From: Kryptolebias marmoratus
Lineage: Eukaryota > Chordata > Actinopteri > Cyprinodontiformes > Rivulidae
Assembly (NCBI RefSeq): GCF_001649575.2
Contig: NC_051450.1
Location: 13,111,878 to 13,175,877 of the forward strand
Direction of reading: 5' to 3'
Length of the DNA stretch: 64,000 bases
Below the pieces are notes generated by a model, which worked only from the letters and a program-made list of their open reading frames with translations, was not told the origin of the DNA and did not search any database. The translations under genes and the position numbers were made by a program. Shown piece after piece: positions 38,455 to 50,239 of the stretch. Positions within the stretch are counted from its first letter, which is position 1, and the number at the start of each line of letters is the position of its first letter.

Positions 38455-38690
38455 GCTCCTCCTCATCGAAAGGAGTCAGCTGAGGTGGTCCGGCATCAGA
38501 TTAGAACGTCCCACTGGACCCAGAATTCACTGAGGGGATTTGGTATCCTCTCAAATACCTTTGGCTCCCCCAGTAGGACCTGGGGCGTGTCGCTGAGGAG
38601 AGGGAGGTCTGGGTGTCCCTCCTGGACCTGTTGCCTCCATGACCCGACCACGGATAAGCAGCAGAGAAACGGACGGACGGATGGAGTTTG
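38455..38690 (+). mobile_element. LINE-type 3' end fragment, second copy
   Basis: It has 'AGGAGTCAGCTGAGGTGGTC', 'CGTCCCACTGGACCCAGAAT', 'GTGTCGCTGAGGAGAGGGAG' and 'CGGATAAGCAGCAGAGAAAC' with an 'ACGGACGGATGGA' tail. The order is the same as in the copy at 24.55 kb, but the 3' tail is retained. Truncated, no intact ORF. Confidence 0.65.
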
Positions 38691-41587
38691 GATAATCTAA
38701 CGGCTAAAACAGTTTTCAGTTTAAGCTTGTTTTTGTTCCTTTCATGATTTAACAGTTGTGCCGTATTTACGTAGCTGCACAGCTAAGCCTCTTTTTGTTT
38801 TACAAAACCAACAAAACCCGAAGATCTGTTCAACTACACTTTCAAGGCCATCTGGACAACAAAATACTAAGTCAGTCTACTGTAACATGAAAAAAGGTGT
38901 TTAATCCATTTCCGATGCAGCAATTGTTTCGGAAACTTGAAAAGCTGGAAGTCCGGAAACAGAAGTTTTGACTGATCCGATGATGTCTGAAATTAGCCAT
39001 AAAATATCTGTCAGGTGATTGCTAAAGAGCTTCACTTAAATTTGAGTAAAATATGTTAAGACATGTAAAACGTGGTAAAAAAAAAAAAAATCCATCAGAG
39101 CGTTGTGTAAAGGTTGGTCCTATCATTGTAAGAATAAAAAAAAAATACACAATACCGACATCTGAACTGCTTCAGACTGACCTGGAACAATCTGGAGGGG
39201 TGATTTCTACCTGTTTGTCTGCACTCTGAACGAAGCGGGAAAAAGGTCAAGGGGACACATATAGTTAAGGAAAGGTGCTAGGAGCAAGGAAGACGCTACG
39301 TCTGAAATCGGACATGGGCACCACAGACAGCTGCAGTCAATAGCTATTCTGCACATGCACGAGTAGATGAACAATAACAGCAGACAGCGTAGAAGCAACC
39401 AAACCTCACTGTACGTCCAAGCAAACCTCCGTGTATTCATTGTTTTGGATCTAGCTGTTTCCATGCTCCAGGCTGCATGAGAACCTCATTGAAAGTCTGG
39501 CATCAGTGTCGCCAGATATGCGATAATTATCGTTTTTATAAGACAGTTTTAGGGTCAAGTCCCCCTCTTTTTCTGTGCACATGTTCACCAATTACAACAC
39601 ATAACTAATGTTACAACCTCCCCCTCTCTGAGAAAGCACACCTGACTCAGCACATATGATAGTTTGAGTCAAAATACAAGCATTTAAAAGTGACTGTATG
39701 ATAGTTTGTCATTTCCTATTTGGCAACGCTGCCGGCCATGGAAACAGCAGATTCAACGAACACAACGGCATCCATGTAAACATTTGTTTTTGTTCTTGTT
39801 GATTCGCCTCAGTGAACATTGACAAACAAAACAAAACAAAACCCAAACATTTCCAGAGAAAAACAAAATGTTGCTTCACAGTAAAACATGGAGGAGGTGC
39901 TATCATAATGTGGGACTGCTTTGTTTCCTTTCGGCACTGAAACCAATCAACGGATGAAATGAACGACAAAGTTAGAAGATTACTGGCAGAAAAGAAGCTG
40001 GCTTAAGGTTTGCTGTGAAGTCGCAGACTTTTGGGGAAAGTTAATATCTAAAAACAGCACAAATAAAAAAACAAAGAGACAACAAAGGAGTGCTTTAGGC
40101 CTGGTCCACACAGCATCGCAACAGCCTCATAAACACAGCACTGTTTCTAGAAATCCACATAGAAACACTAAACACCGACCCGAAACGGTGTAGTAACCAC
40201 ACCTGGCCTGAACGAGGCGCTGTGATGTCGCCACGAAAACACACCAAGAACAGGAAACAAGCGCCAAAACTTAAAGTTTTCTCCCCATTCTTCGACTCAA
40301 CTATGTGGCGTGTCCTTGTTGTTGCTCATCTGCCCGGTCTGATCACCGAAGTTAAAACGACATATGACAGAAGAATCGGACGTCCTTGTGACGTCGTAGG
40401 TTGGATTAGAGGAGTGGTAATGGCGTCATCGTTTTAAAAAAGATTGTGTTTTAACTGTCTGCATGAAAACGCAAGGGTATGGGGCTCTGTCCGGGCTCCT
40501 AAAACCCTGTTTCTGTGAGACATAGGGCTGAAAGGATAAAACTCTTTCATATTCACAACATCTGCTCTCTAACTATAAAGAGGTTAACCCAGACAGATGC
40601 AAGAAGGTGTTTAAGATGACCAGTTTGTATTCAAACGATTACGCCATGTTTGTTCATCTTTTTTACCCTTTGCTTTGGAAAAATACCCAAACATTCGACG
40701 CCAAACGGGTTGATTTCACTTCTGAAACGCTCTCAATTAGGTTATGAACTGAAATTTCAGCACCATGACCTGGATTGTGGCCACAAGTTGTGAAGATTTG
40801 CAGGTGAAGAGGAAAGTTTTATCTGGGTTACGCAAAAACTTGGCTCGCAGCTGCTCGTGCTGCTCTGCCACAAAAGTGTGGTTTGAAATGGCAGACGTGA
40901 CCCGAGCGGGAGAAGGCAAAACCTGCACCGCCGTCTGCGTCAGGTTTCGACTCGCAGACGTTGAAACGTGCCCTGCCGAGTTGAGGGTCCCCTTTGTCAC
41001 AGAAGAGCAACTTTGCCAAAGGAGGACTCCACGTTCTGCTGGGCAACTCTTCAAGCAGGTGGACCCGGCTTTCCTGGTCCTCTCATCTTTTTGACATCAC
41101 ATGAAAGGGGTCTAATAAATACAGCTTTAAGGATGCACAAGGAAGGACCCATGGATGCACGTGCACATGCCTTTTGTTGTGATCACAAGTACTCAGCAGC
41201 AGAGACAAAGGAGAAAGGAAGAAGGAAGCATGGCTTTGGAGAAAAGATACACACAAAAAACAACAACACAGAGAATAAATCTGATCAGTGAGGTCCACTG
41301 AGACAACAAGAAAGTGACAGCAGCACGTGCTCGGACTGGCTTCAGCTCCAAACTGCAGGATTAGCAACCAGGAGCTGGACAGACAATAGACAAGAGTGGA
41401 GAACAGGCGCTTTCAGCCGCAATCACGGCAGAATCAGAGCTCCGCGGCTGTCCCGGAGGAAGTTTTTCAGGCCATAAAAAAAACAAAACAAAAACACCAC
41501 ATCAGATCAGTCCAGGCTGAGTCTGGATGAAGTTTGAGTTAGAGGAAAAAAACAACAACAAATAAATTAAAAAAGGCGCAGATCTTA

Positions 41588-41760
41588 CCTGCTGCTGCTC
41601 AGCTCTGTCTTTAAATCCATCATCATCATCATCATTATTATTATTGTTATTATTGGAGTGATGAGGAGCCGAGCGCCTCACAGACCGAGAGCTCCCCTTC
41701 CATGTGCTCGCGACCAGGAGGACCACGCGCTCAGGAGGGGAGGGGAGGGGAGCGCAGGGA
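41588..41760 (-). ncRNA. candidate first exon of a Pvt1-like lncRNA
   Basis: Reading on the minus strand, a CpG-rich block with a consensus CRE (41770-41777) and a G-rich tract runs into a candidate exon that ends 'GAGCTGAGCAGCAGCAG' and a strong donor GTAAGA. The exon lies about 0.8 kb beyond the first myc poly(A) signal on the same strand, which is PVT1's position and orientation relative to MYC in mammals. From memory, human PVT1 exon 1 also contains GAGCGCGTG followed by GAGCACATGG; both words occur here in that order (about 41,732 to 41,698). An ATG at 41,726 opens a low-complexity frame (Asn/Asp runs), so a coding exon is not excluded. TSS position and identity are inference. Confidence 0.4.
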
Positions 41761-41800
41761 TACGGCGCGTGACGTCACGGCGCGGCAAGAGCCAGCGCCC
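41735..41800 (-). promoter_or_regulatory. CpG-rich promoter with consensus CRE
   Basis: TGACGTCA at 41770-41777 is a perfect cAMP-response element inside a GC-rich, CpG-dense patch (GGCGCG repeated on both sides). On the gene-proximal side are three GGGG runs separated by single A, then a fourth G-run (41,737-41,759), a G-quadruplex-type tract. No TATA box is seen. It is best explained as the promoter of the minus-strand candidate exon at 41,588-41,760. Confidence 0.5.
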
Positions 41801-42520
41801 TGAGCCAGATGTGATTCATCTCCAGATGTTTCAGTAAACCTGAATTCAGCTCAGAAGTTCGGGGTTTTTTTTAATTTTTTTTATTTATTTTATTTTGCTG
41901 AAGTTCAACAAAGAGTTCAGTTTACATTTTGACTATAAATACCACCCAGAGGCAACTTTAAGGATTTCTTTTTTCCAAGTCTTGGCACAAGTTGAGTAAA
42001 TTTAGAACCTTCATCCTAATCTTAGCTCCAAAAAGTTGAAATATTTGACGCTCAGAGGTTGGAGGACAAAGTTTTTAAACGTGAAGTTTAAAAATAAGGA
42101 AAATGGCTCATTTTAAACTGCTTGATTGTGTTTTATTTTGCTTGTTTTCCTCCCAAAATCTAACATCAAACTTTGTTTATCCTACAAGCATCTTTTATTT
42201 TAATCCAAGCTCCACCCAAATGATCACTTACGCACCTGCAGGGATGTAGTGAAATGATGCGAGGGATGTTTTCCCAAGAACAAGGGACACAAAGTCAAGA
42301 AAAAAGTTTTATATTTCAAAGAAAAACAAACAAACACAAATCCAGAAACATAATGCAAAAAACCCCAAACAAACGGTGGGTCTGAACATCCAGACAATTG
42401 AGATCAAAAAATACATTTCTTAGGAAATATTAACTATATACAAAACATAAAAATTTATATTTAAGTTAGAGCCGCCCCCCACGCCCGCCCCAACAGGACG
42501 GCCCCGGTTTTTTTAAACAT

Positions 42521-42526
42521 TTTATT
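42521..42526 (-). terminator. myc: myc poly(A) signal
   Basis: The plus-strand TTTATT is AATAAA on the gene strand, 208 bases after the stop codon. The 3' UTR before it is A/T-rich with TATTTA-type elements (42,541-42,552) like those that destabilise MYC mRNA. A further AATATAAA-like word occurs near 42,310, so a longer 3' UTR is possible. Confidence 0.6.
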
Positions 42527-42733
42527 AATAAAAATAAACTTTTAAATATTTTAATCCACCCATAACTTCAGCTGAGGCAGTTTCAACGTGGAAATCAAAG
42601 ATTCCTAAACAATTTTAACATTTCTGCATGCAACAACTGTACATCTGGAACTTGCATTTTTAAAAAAGAAAGAAAAAGAGAGAAAGAAGAGGAGAGACAG
42701 GCTGAGAAGTGTCAGGTTAGGATCTTTTTTTTT

Positions 42734-44299
<1,566 letters not shown>

Positions 44300-44330
44300 T
44301 CACATGCCAGTCCAAAACACCGATCCTGGG

Positions 44331-44370
44331 CGCGCGCGCGTGTGTGTATGCGCACGCTGTGCATGCATGC
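44331..44370. repeat. alternating purine-pyrimidine tract in myc intron 1
   Basis: A run of CG dinucleotides passes into TG and then GCATGC words (CGCGCGCGCG, TGTGTGTATGCGCACGC), a sequence type prone to form left-handed Z-DNA. It lies inside the inferred first intron of myc. Confidence 0.6.
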
Positions 44371-44537
44371 ACAGATAACGCTGCAGCAGGTGCTCTCACA
44401 CACACTGGGAACGAGGCGTAAAATAAGAAGAGAGAGAGAGAGGGGGGAAAAAAGGGGGAAAACCCGCCTTTACTACTCAGTAAACAAACTAACAGGTTCA
44501 CGCGTCAGAGCTGCACGCGCCGACTCCCCGAGCTTAC

Positions 44538-44830
44538 CTTCAGATTATTAGTTATTTTTTTAAATATAGAGATATTCCTCTGAAACTAAGCGAAGACAGG
44601 GAGGATGGAGATGAGAGGAGGGGGGAGAGAAAATGCGCACACCCCCTCCACAAAAAAAAAAGATGGAAGCAGGAAAGTTAGTCCGCTGCGGTGGTGGCAT
44701 TAAATCCTTCCACAGAGGCGTCGTTCGCTCGGGCTCCGGCTCGGCGCTCCGGCTCGGGCTGAGTGCAGCATGAGTGCGGGCTGGACAAGCTGCTGCAGCG
44801 ACTCTGCGAGGACACACTGCAGTCTCTCAC
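44538..44830 (-). other. myc: myc non-coding exon 1 (inferred)
   Basis: A strong donor on the gene strand, CTGAAG/GTAAGC (exon end 44538), pairs with the acceptor at 44192-44193 to remove a 344 bp intron. The 5' end is not fixed. A weak TATA-like CTTATAC (about 44,850-44,857) would place a start near 44,825. The stretch is GC-rich with several CpG. Confidence 0.5.
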
Positions 44831-44903
44831 CCGCGGCGGGACACTGCCAGTATAAGCTGTCCAACCAGCCGCGTCACCGCCCCCCTCCCTCTCCTTCTCC
44901 TTC

Positions 44904-44905
<2 letters not shown>

Positions 44906-44934
<29 letters not shown>

Positions 44935-44963
44935 NNNNNNNNNNNNNNNNNNNNNNNNNCCCG

Positions 44964-45049
<86 letters not shown>
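44906..45049 (+). repeat. CT/GA dinucleotide microsatellite with assembly gap
   Basis: Pure CT on plus from 44,906 to 44,934, then 25 N (44935-44959), a short CCCGCC break, and pure CT from 44,966 to 45,049. The gap inside the repeat means its true length is unknown. It sits 80-220 bases upstream of the inferred myc start. Confidence 0.95.
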
Positions 45050-45053
<4 letters not shown>

Positions 45054-45074
45054 CCTTCCGCCGCAGACGTTTTT

Positions 45075-45083
45075 TTTCCCGCG
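45075..45083 (+). promoter_or_regulatory. E2F consensus site
   Basis: TTTCCCGCG matches the E2F consensus exactly. It lies upstream of myc between the CT repeat and the GC box. Confidence 0.45.
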
Positions 45084-45730
45084 TTAACAGAAGCTACGCC
45101 ACGAACCGAGCATGTTCCGCGCTTTTACCGCCGGTTGTGTCACTTAAACCAACTTATGCAGAGTTCAGACTCAAAGCAGCCGCGTTAAATGCCCCCTCCG
45201 CCAGTTTTTCCGGATTACGCCGGGGTCTATTTACCCGGTGTAAGGGGGCGGGGTCATAGTAAGGTGTCTGTGACTGATAGGTGTACGTGTTCTACTACTA
45301 CTACTACACCGATTAAAATACGCAAACACCCAAGTGAGTGCGCGACTTACTCCTACACACCTACAGATGCAGCAGTTTATGATTTGGTTCTCCTTTTTAA
45401 AAAAAAAAAACAAAAACAAAAAAAAAAAACGTGAGAACTAAACATTAAGCCTCACAGGTGCAGCCGCTTACGTCTCTGTCTGCAGCTCCAAACCGGCTCA
45501 AACCACAATAATTTCTTTTATTGTTATTTTTTTTAATTGTGGCTTTCTTTACACACACAGAGAGGGGAAAAACTGTCTTATATGTTTCTCTCTGTCCGAC
45601 TAATGAAGCTCCCTACTTTGAGTTTAACAGATTGACGCCAATTAACTGCAGGAAGGAAGCAATTAAAGGAGCCGGAGTGGTGCTGCAGTTGCTCCACAGT
45701 GAGAATGTGGGCCCGGATTGGACGGACTTA

Positions 45731-45746
45731 CAGCGCCCCCTGCTGG
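45731..45746 (-). promoter_or_regulatory. CTCF-like motif, minus orientation
   Basis: CAGCGCCCCCTGCTGG is the reverse complement of CCAGCAGGGGGCGCTG, a full match to the CTCF core consensus. It lies about 0.9 kb upstream of the inferred myc start. Mammalian MYC also has a CTCF site about 2 kb upstream (known). Binding here is inferred from sequence. Confidence 0.6.
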
Positions 45747-46609
45747 TTACAAGAACTGCAGTACACTGGGGGAGGACAAGGTCACAGCTAAGGAATGGAC
45801 ACTGCTCCTGAAATCAGGCATGACTTAAAAAAATATATATATATATATATTTTACTGAAACTGGATCTAATTAATGACTGAAAATTGAGTTTAATGCTCT
45901 AAAATCCTCTGAATAACACCGTTTAAGTGGGTCGGTGGAGCTCCTAATCGGGGTTACTGGGTCACTTTATTAAAAAAGTCCAGGAAAAAAAAAGAACTCA
46001 GTGACTAATTCAGCTCGTTTCACAGTGCTTTTAAAGATGTTATGTGGCCCTAAATGCTAATAGAAAAAAAACACGATTTTCAGCTTTGCAATTTACTTTC
46101 TCCCACAAAATAATTGTTTTCCTTGTCCTCATTATTTGCACCAATAATCGCTTTTTAAAAAGTGAAAATATGGACCTGGGAACTAACAACACCAACCAGT
46201 AAGTCATTAAATATAGATATGAACGTGTTAGAACTGCTTTCAGATAGGATTTAAAATAAAAAAAGATAAATGAAGTGACACGTGCGTCCCATTATCGTCC
46301 TAGGTTGGGCACCCTAAATTTAATGTAAATCTAATTTAAGTGTGATATCTTCTGTTGAAAGTCATATTCTCTTCAGCTAAGATGATCGGATGAAAAAGTT
46401 TACATGCATTTGGTTTAAAAAAAGAATAGTCGATGACAAGATTATAAATTCTGGGTGAATTTTTATGTGCGTCTAACACTTTTATACAACAAAATGTTCA
46501 AAAATACATCAGATTTTTGTTGTTCTTGCATCAAGCTGAGTCTTCAGACTGTTTATTATAGGATGCTGCTGTTTGTCGACAGTTCAGATCTGAGGTGAGG
46601 TTTGGTGAA

Positions 46610-46890
46610 CAGGTCATGAACAGTTAATATCTTACCTGTTTCAGGCAGCTCTTTGATTCGGAGGAACACGTTCAATTCTGACCAGACCGACGAGCTAATG
46701 GCTAGTCTGAGCGGGGCCGAGACCAAAGCGGGCTGCTAGTTACACTCGTGGTCAGTCGAAAGCGCAAGCAGCAGCGGCGATGGCAGCTGGCTGTAGCACC
46801 CTCCTGGCAGAATGTCACAGGGTTTCTCCTGGATCGGGTCAGATCTGAACTTCAAGGAGCCGCCTACAACAGGTAAGACTCTAACTGTTT
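46610..46890 (+). repeat. MITE-like family 1, copy 6 (both arms)
   Basis: The left arm has 'GAACAGTTAATATCTTACCT', 'GACGAGCTAATGGCTAGTCT' and 'ACCAAAGCGGGCTGCTAG'. The right arm has 'GAGCCGCCTACAACAGGTAA'. The internal part is longer and GC-richer than in other copies. No ORF. Confidence 0.65.
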
Positions 46891-47011
46891 AGCTGAATTG
46901 TGTTTTCTCCTATCCTGTAAATGTTCCCATCATGACTCCAGCTCCAATTAAAAAAAACTTTATATTTAAAAAATGAAATGAACAAGGATGTTTTCCTACG
47001 TTTTAAAAACC

Positions 47012-47194
47012 TCATGAACTGAAAAGCGAGGAGAGGAAGGTGTGACAGCAAAGAAGCATTTCACGAGTTGTCACAAACTGGAGCGGGACTGTATCTCCTT
47101 TCCCTGACGCTGACTCCTCCACCCTCTCTGCTCTCGCTGCGAGGAGGAGATCGATCAGAGCCACCGGATCCAGTGTTGCGGTCTTGCTGCTCAT
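47012..47194 (-). CDS. short ORF below a TATA box, unrecognised
   Basis: A 60-codon frame beginning 'MSSKTATLDPVALIDLLLAA' and ending '...CCHTFLSSLFSS', about 100 bases downstream of a possible start site set by a good minus-strand TATA box (47318-47325). The patch is GC-richer than its surroundings. I recognise no family, and an earlier out-of-frame ATG precedes it. It could be a small gene, a non-coding promoter transcript of the myc upstream region, or chance. Confidence 0.15.
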   Translation of the reverse strand: MSSKTATLDPVALIDLLLAARAERVEESASGKGDTVPLQFVTTREMLLCCHTFLSSLFSS

Positions 47195-47317
47195 CGGCTC
47201 TGGGTGTTTCCCGTCTCACTGCGTTTCAGAGTGCCCGGGGACGCCAACGACGGCTTTCAGAGCGGCTGGCATCGCTTCCTCTGATAGGTGGAGAGGAGGG
47301 ATTGCGGGTTTCTTCCT

Positions 47318-47325
47318 CTTATATA
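47318..47325 (-). promoter_or_regulatory. TATA box candidate upstream of myc
   Basis: On the minus strand CTATATAAGAGG contains TATATAAG, a strong TATA consensus. It is followed by a CpG-containing stretch and lies 2.5 kb upstream of the inferred myc start on the same strand. Confidence 0.3.
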
Positions 47326-49250
47326 GGCTGCAGGCGTCAGCGGCAAAGCCTGCACACCCACAGGCTTTTAATCAGCTCGTTTTCTAACAAAGAAACGTTG
47401 GTTTTAAACCAACAAATGCAACAACTTAAGTCATTTTAAAAACTCAGACTGATTATCCCACTTTGCCTGATAAACATAACATCATTTATCCCAACAAATC
47501 TGAGCCCAAACTGATCAGAAAAGGAATAATACAACAAAAACGGATTTGTGGGCTTTCTGAGTTGTTCCACAACAAGTTTAGAGTTTATTTCACATTAGCA
47601 GCTGTTTTAACAAAAAGGTATAAAAGATGTCCATGAAAAAGAATATAAGATAAAGAAAGAGAACTGATTTGTTTTCCTGTCTTGGTTGTTTTAAACCTCA
47701 GAGGTTTTGTAGAGAAAACCACCTTGAAAACTGAAATTTCATGACTCTTTCATGCCCTTATGATCGGTCGGACAGATGGTTTATAAAAGGTAAAACTCAT
47801 GATTAACTTGTGGTCAAAAACTAAAAATCAGAGCTGCTGCATTAAATTGCACGCTTGCACTGAAGCAAACCTCTGCCCGGTGTACTTTTAATGTGGAGTT
47901 CAGGGCGCATTAGGCGTGAACGACATAAAGCACTGCAACCTGAAGGGCGGCAAAGACAGAAATCTGCCGGAAAAGAATATTTCAGTTGAATTGAACCACC
48001 TTCACAGCTCTCAGGATTACATTTTTTTACCCCCTCCCTGTTTTAGCTGCCTCTGTCCGTTGCTTTCGTTTCTGTTCAGGATGTGCACAAGTACTCTTAC
48101 AGTTGGGTTTCTCGAATGCTGAGTTAGTCACCAGCCAGATCAGCAGACTTTAAACCCCAGCTGCAGTTCTTCCTTTTGACTCAGATGCTGCACGACTGAA
48201 CTTCCCCAATTTCTGACCACGGATCCAACGACCCAGCTTCATATATGCATTCAGACCACAAGGCTTTCTGCTGACGTGTGCTCATAGGTGAAAATCTGGG
48301 GAGCATTTTTACATCTTGCCTGTTTACTTCTGTTCTATATTCCTAGAAGGGAGTTTTGATTTTTCTAAATTCACCTGAGTTGATTGATCTCTCTTGTCTG
48401 GGCCTCCACAGCTCAATCCATCAGATTAACCCATAATGAACATCTAGACCAAACATTTCCAACAAAGAAAAATGCTGTCGAACACAACCCTACAGTAAAT
48501 TAGGTTCATATCTCCATGTTATTTGGTTTCCCAGCAGTGGGGGAGAGGAGAAAGGCTGACGCAGTTTGACGACGTTGTGCGAACGCTGCACTTTTGAGCG
48601 TTTAATGAAGGGGCAGACGGCCACGCGTTGATGTGGGGAGGGAAGCCGAACGCGTCAGCAGGCGTGCATTGATAAATCGGGGGCCGTGCGCCTCCTTGTG
48701 CGGCCGGGACTCGAGTCAGCGCAATGCCTTTGGAAGGAGGCGAAAAATCAATGGGCGTTCAGCTGCAGTCAGTAAGAGGAGGCTGCCAGCCAAGCAGTCA
48801 ACAAGCAGAGTCGGGCAGATCAATCCGGCTGCTCAGGAGCTAATTGTGTCATTAATTATTGAAGGTAACAACTGACGGTTATTGACAGCCTGAAACAGAT
48901 AACATACAGTCAGTGTGTTCTTCTTAACAGAGTGCTTCTGGATGCTGCTCGTTAGCTTGGCTTTGTGCAGTAAAATATTGCAAAGTGAAGTCCAGCTGTT
49001 ACAGATGGTGACTATATTTCTGCTTCAGGCTTAAAGCTTAAAGGTCCTCAAACGTGAAGAAGGACATCCGGAACTGTATCAAAAGGTGCAGCCTGGGAGA
49101 GTTTACTCCTGTGGTTTACCAGATGTATTGGTATGCAGTTCTGAAATGCAGGTACGCGCTCAGTGTAAACACATACTGTAGAAAAACATCAGAACATGAA
49201 ATAATCATTCAAATGATCTTGGAGCAAGAAGCTGTAGGTGCTCAAAGTGG

Positions 49251-49266
49251 CCAGTAGAGGGCAGCA
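49251..49266 (+). promoter_or_regulatory. CTCF-like motif, plus orientation
   Basis: CCAGTAGAGGGCAGCA, preceded by GTGG, matches the CTCF core consensus (CCASYAGRKGGCRS) at every position. It points toward ankh, opposite to the motif at 45731. Confidence 0.55.
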
Positions 49267-50013
49267 TTACTATTACTTTTACTTTATTTATTTATTCTTT
49301 GTTATATTAAGAGAATTTAAAGTATTTGTTTTTCATTTATTTATTTTATAAAATTCCCTCAGACATCTTTAAGGGTCCAGAAATGATCTAAATTGTTTAC
49401 TTGCAACATATAAATATATTTTAAAGTTTTTTATATACAAAGGCAAGGTTTAAGAGGCATCTCCCTGTACTTCTGCTCTCCTGTTAAACAAGTAAAACCA
49501 TGTTTCTGTTTTTGCCAGTCAGATGCATCCAAACGGCACAAACAAAAGGAAAAGGAAATCAGCATTTAAATGAGTATAATCCGACATGCAGTACCCTGGA
49601 AACGGTACTGAATGTTTAAAGACAGAGAGAGAGAGATATAAAACATCAAATCACTTTTTAAATTAAGGTTGCAGGAGGTTTAATAATCACAAAGACATGT
49701 TTTAAATGACAGAAAGTTGCTTTATAAAATGAGGGTGTTACATCTGAAGCCATAAACTCCTACTGCTGCAAAAACAGACGAAACATTCATTAAATATAGT
49801 TGAAATAGTAGGATTTATGAAAATAAAAACAGCAAACCATCTCTCTAAACACAACAGCTATGCTGTCATGGATAAAGTTTACATTCATAAGGTATGACAT
49901 AACACACACAAAACAAAAACAAAATTATAAACAATTTCAATAAGAATAGGCCATTTATATATCTTTTCTGTTTGTTAATAGTAAAGAAAATAATCTTGAT
50001 TTACCTCCGTTGG

Positions 50014-50029
50014 CCACCAGGTGTCAGTG
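50014..50029 (+). promoter_or_regulatory. weaker CTCF-like motif, plus orientation
   Basis: CCACCAGGTGTCAGTG matches the CTCF core with one mismatch (T for G in the GGC). Same orientation as the site at 49251. Confidence 0.35.
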
Positions 50030-50239
50030 TTTACCAGCGTCTATCCTCTCAGCCTGACCCTCAGAATCCAGGTAAAAGGTACCATCGTGTTTATGAGACC
50101 TAAGTACTTTGGGATCATAAACTTCCAATATTTAGTCGCTGATTCATTCTTTAATTAGACGAACCCTGGTACCGAGTTCTCTCTGACTTCAGCAGAGCCG
50201 GTCAAACAGAACCAAGAACCTGGAATTTGTTCTGATTTA

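Larger units (their letters stand above)
31066..41580. other. non-coding stretch with repeats, no gene seen
   Basis: No recognisable protein gene or exon chain. It contains the CTC microsatellite (32,926-32,998), the mariner-like fragment (34,101-34,790), a dispersed repeat (36,640-37,065) and a LINE tail (38,455-38,690). Several open frames of 80-130 codons (for example 36,206-36,523 and 36,468-36,857) lack conserved features and cross repeat boundaries. If the transcript starting at 41.76 kb is real, this may be its intronic territory. Confidence 0.45.
44830..45260 (-). promoter_or_regulatory. myc: myc promoter region
   Basis: A GC-rich patch (44,832-44,840, CCGCGGCGGG) precedes the inferred start. 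Upstream on the gene strand come a long GA repeat, then an E2F consensus TTTCCCGCG (45075-45083 on plus) and a GC box GGGGGCGGGG (45244-45253). E2F and Sp1-type sites are established inputs of vertebrate MYC promoters; their use here is inferred. No strong TATA box is seen on the gene strand. Confidence 0.6.

Noticed and set aside
1..41580. MicroRNA genes of the mammalian PVT1 locus (miR-1204 to miR-1208)
   Set aside because: No hairpin with a recalled matching mature sequence was found by eye; these microRNAs are not known to be conserved in fish.
44851..44856. Plus-strand TATAAG opposite the inferred myc start
   Set aside because: It reads better as TATA on the plus strand, but nothing downstream on plus looks like an exon; it is used only as a weak position marker for the minus-strand myc start.
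44770..45259. Plus-strand frames with Leu-Ser runs at the CT repeat
   Set aside because: The product is the translated CT microsatellite with an N gap inside; not a protein.
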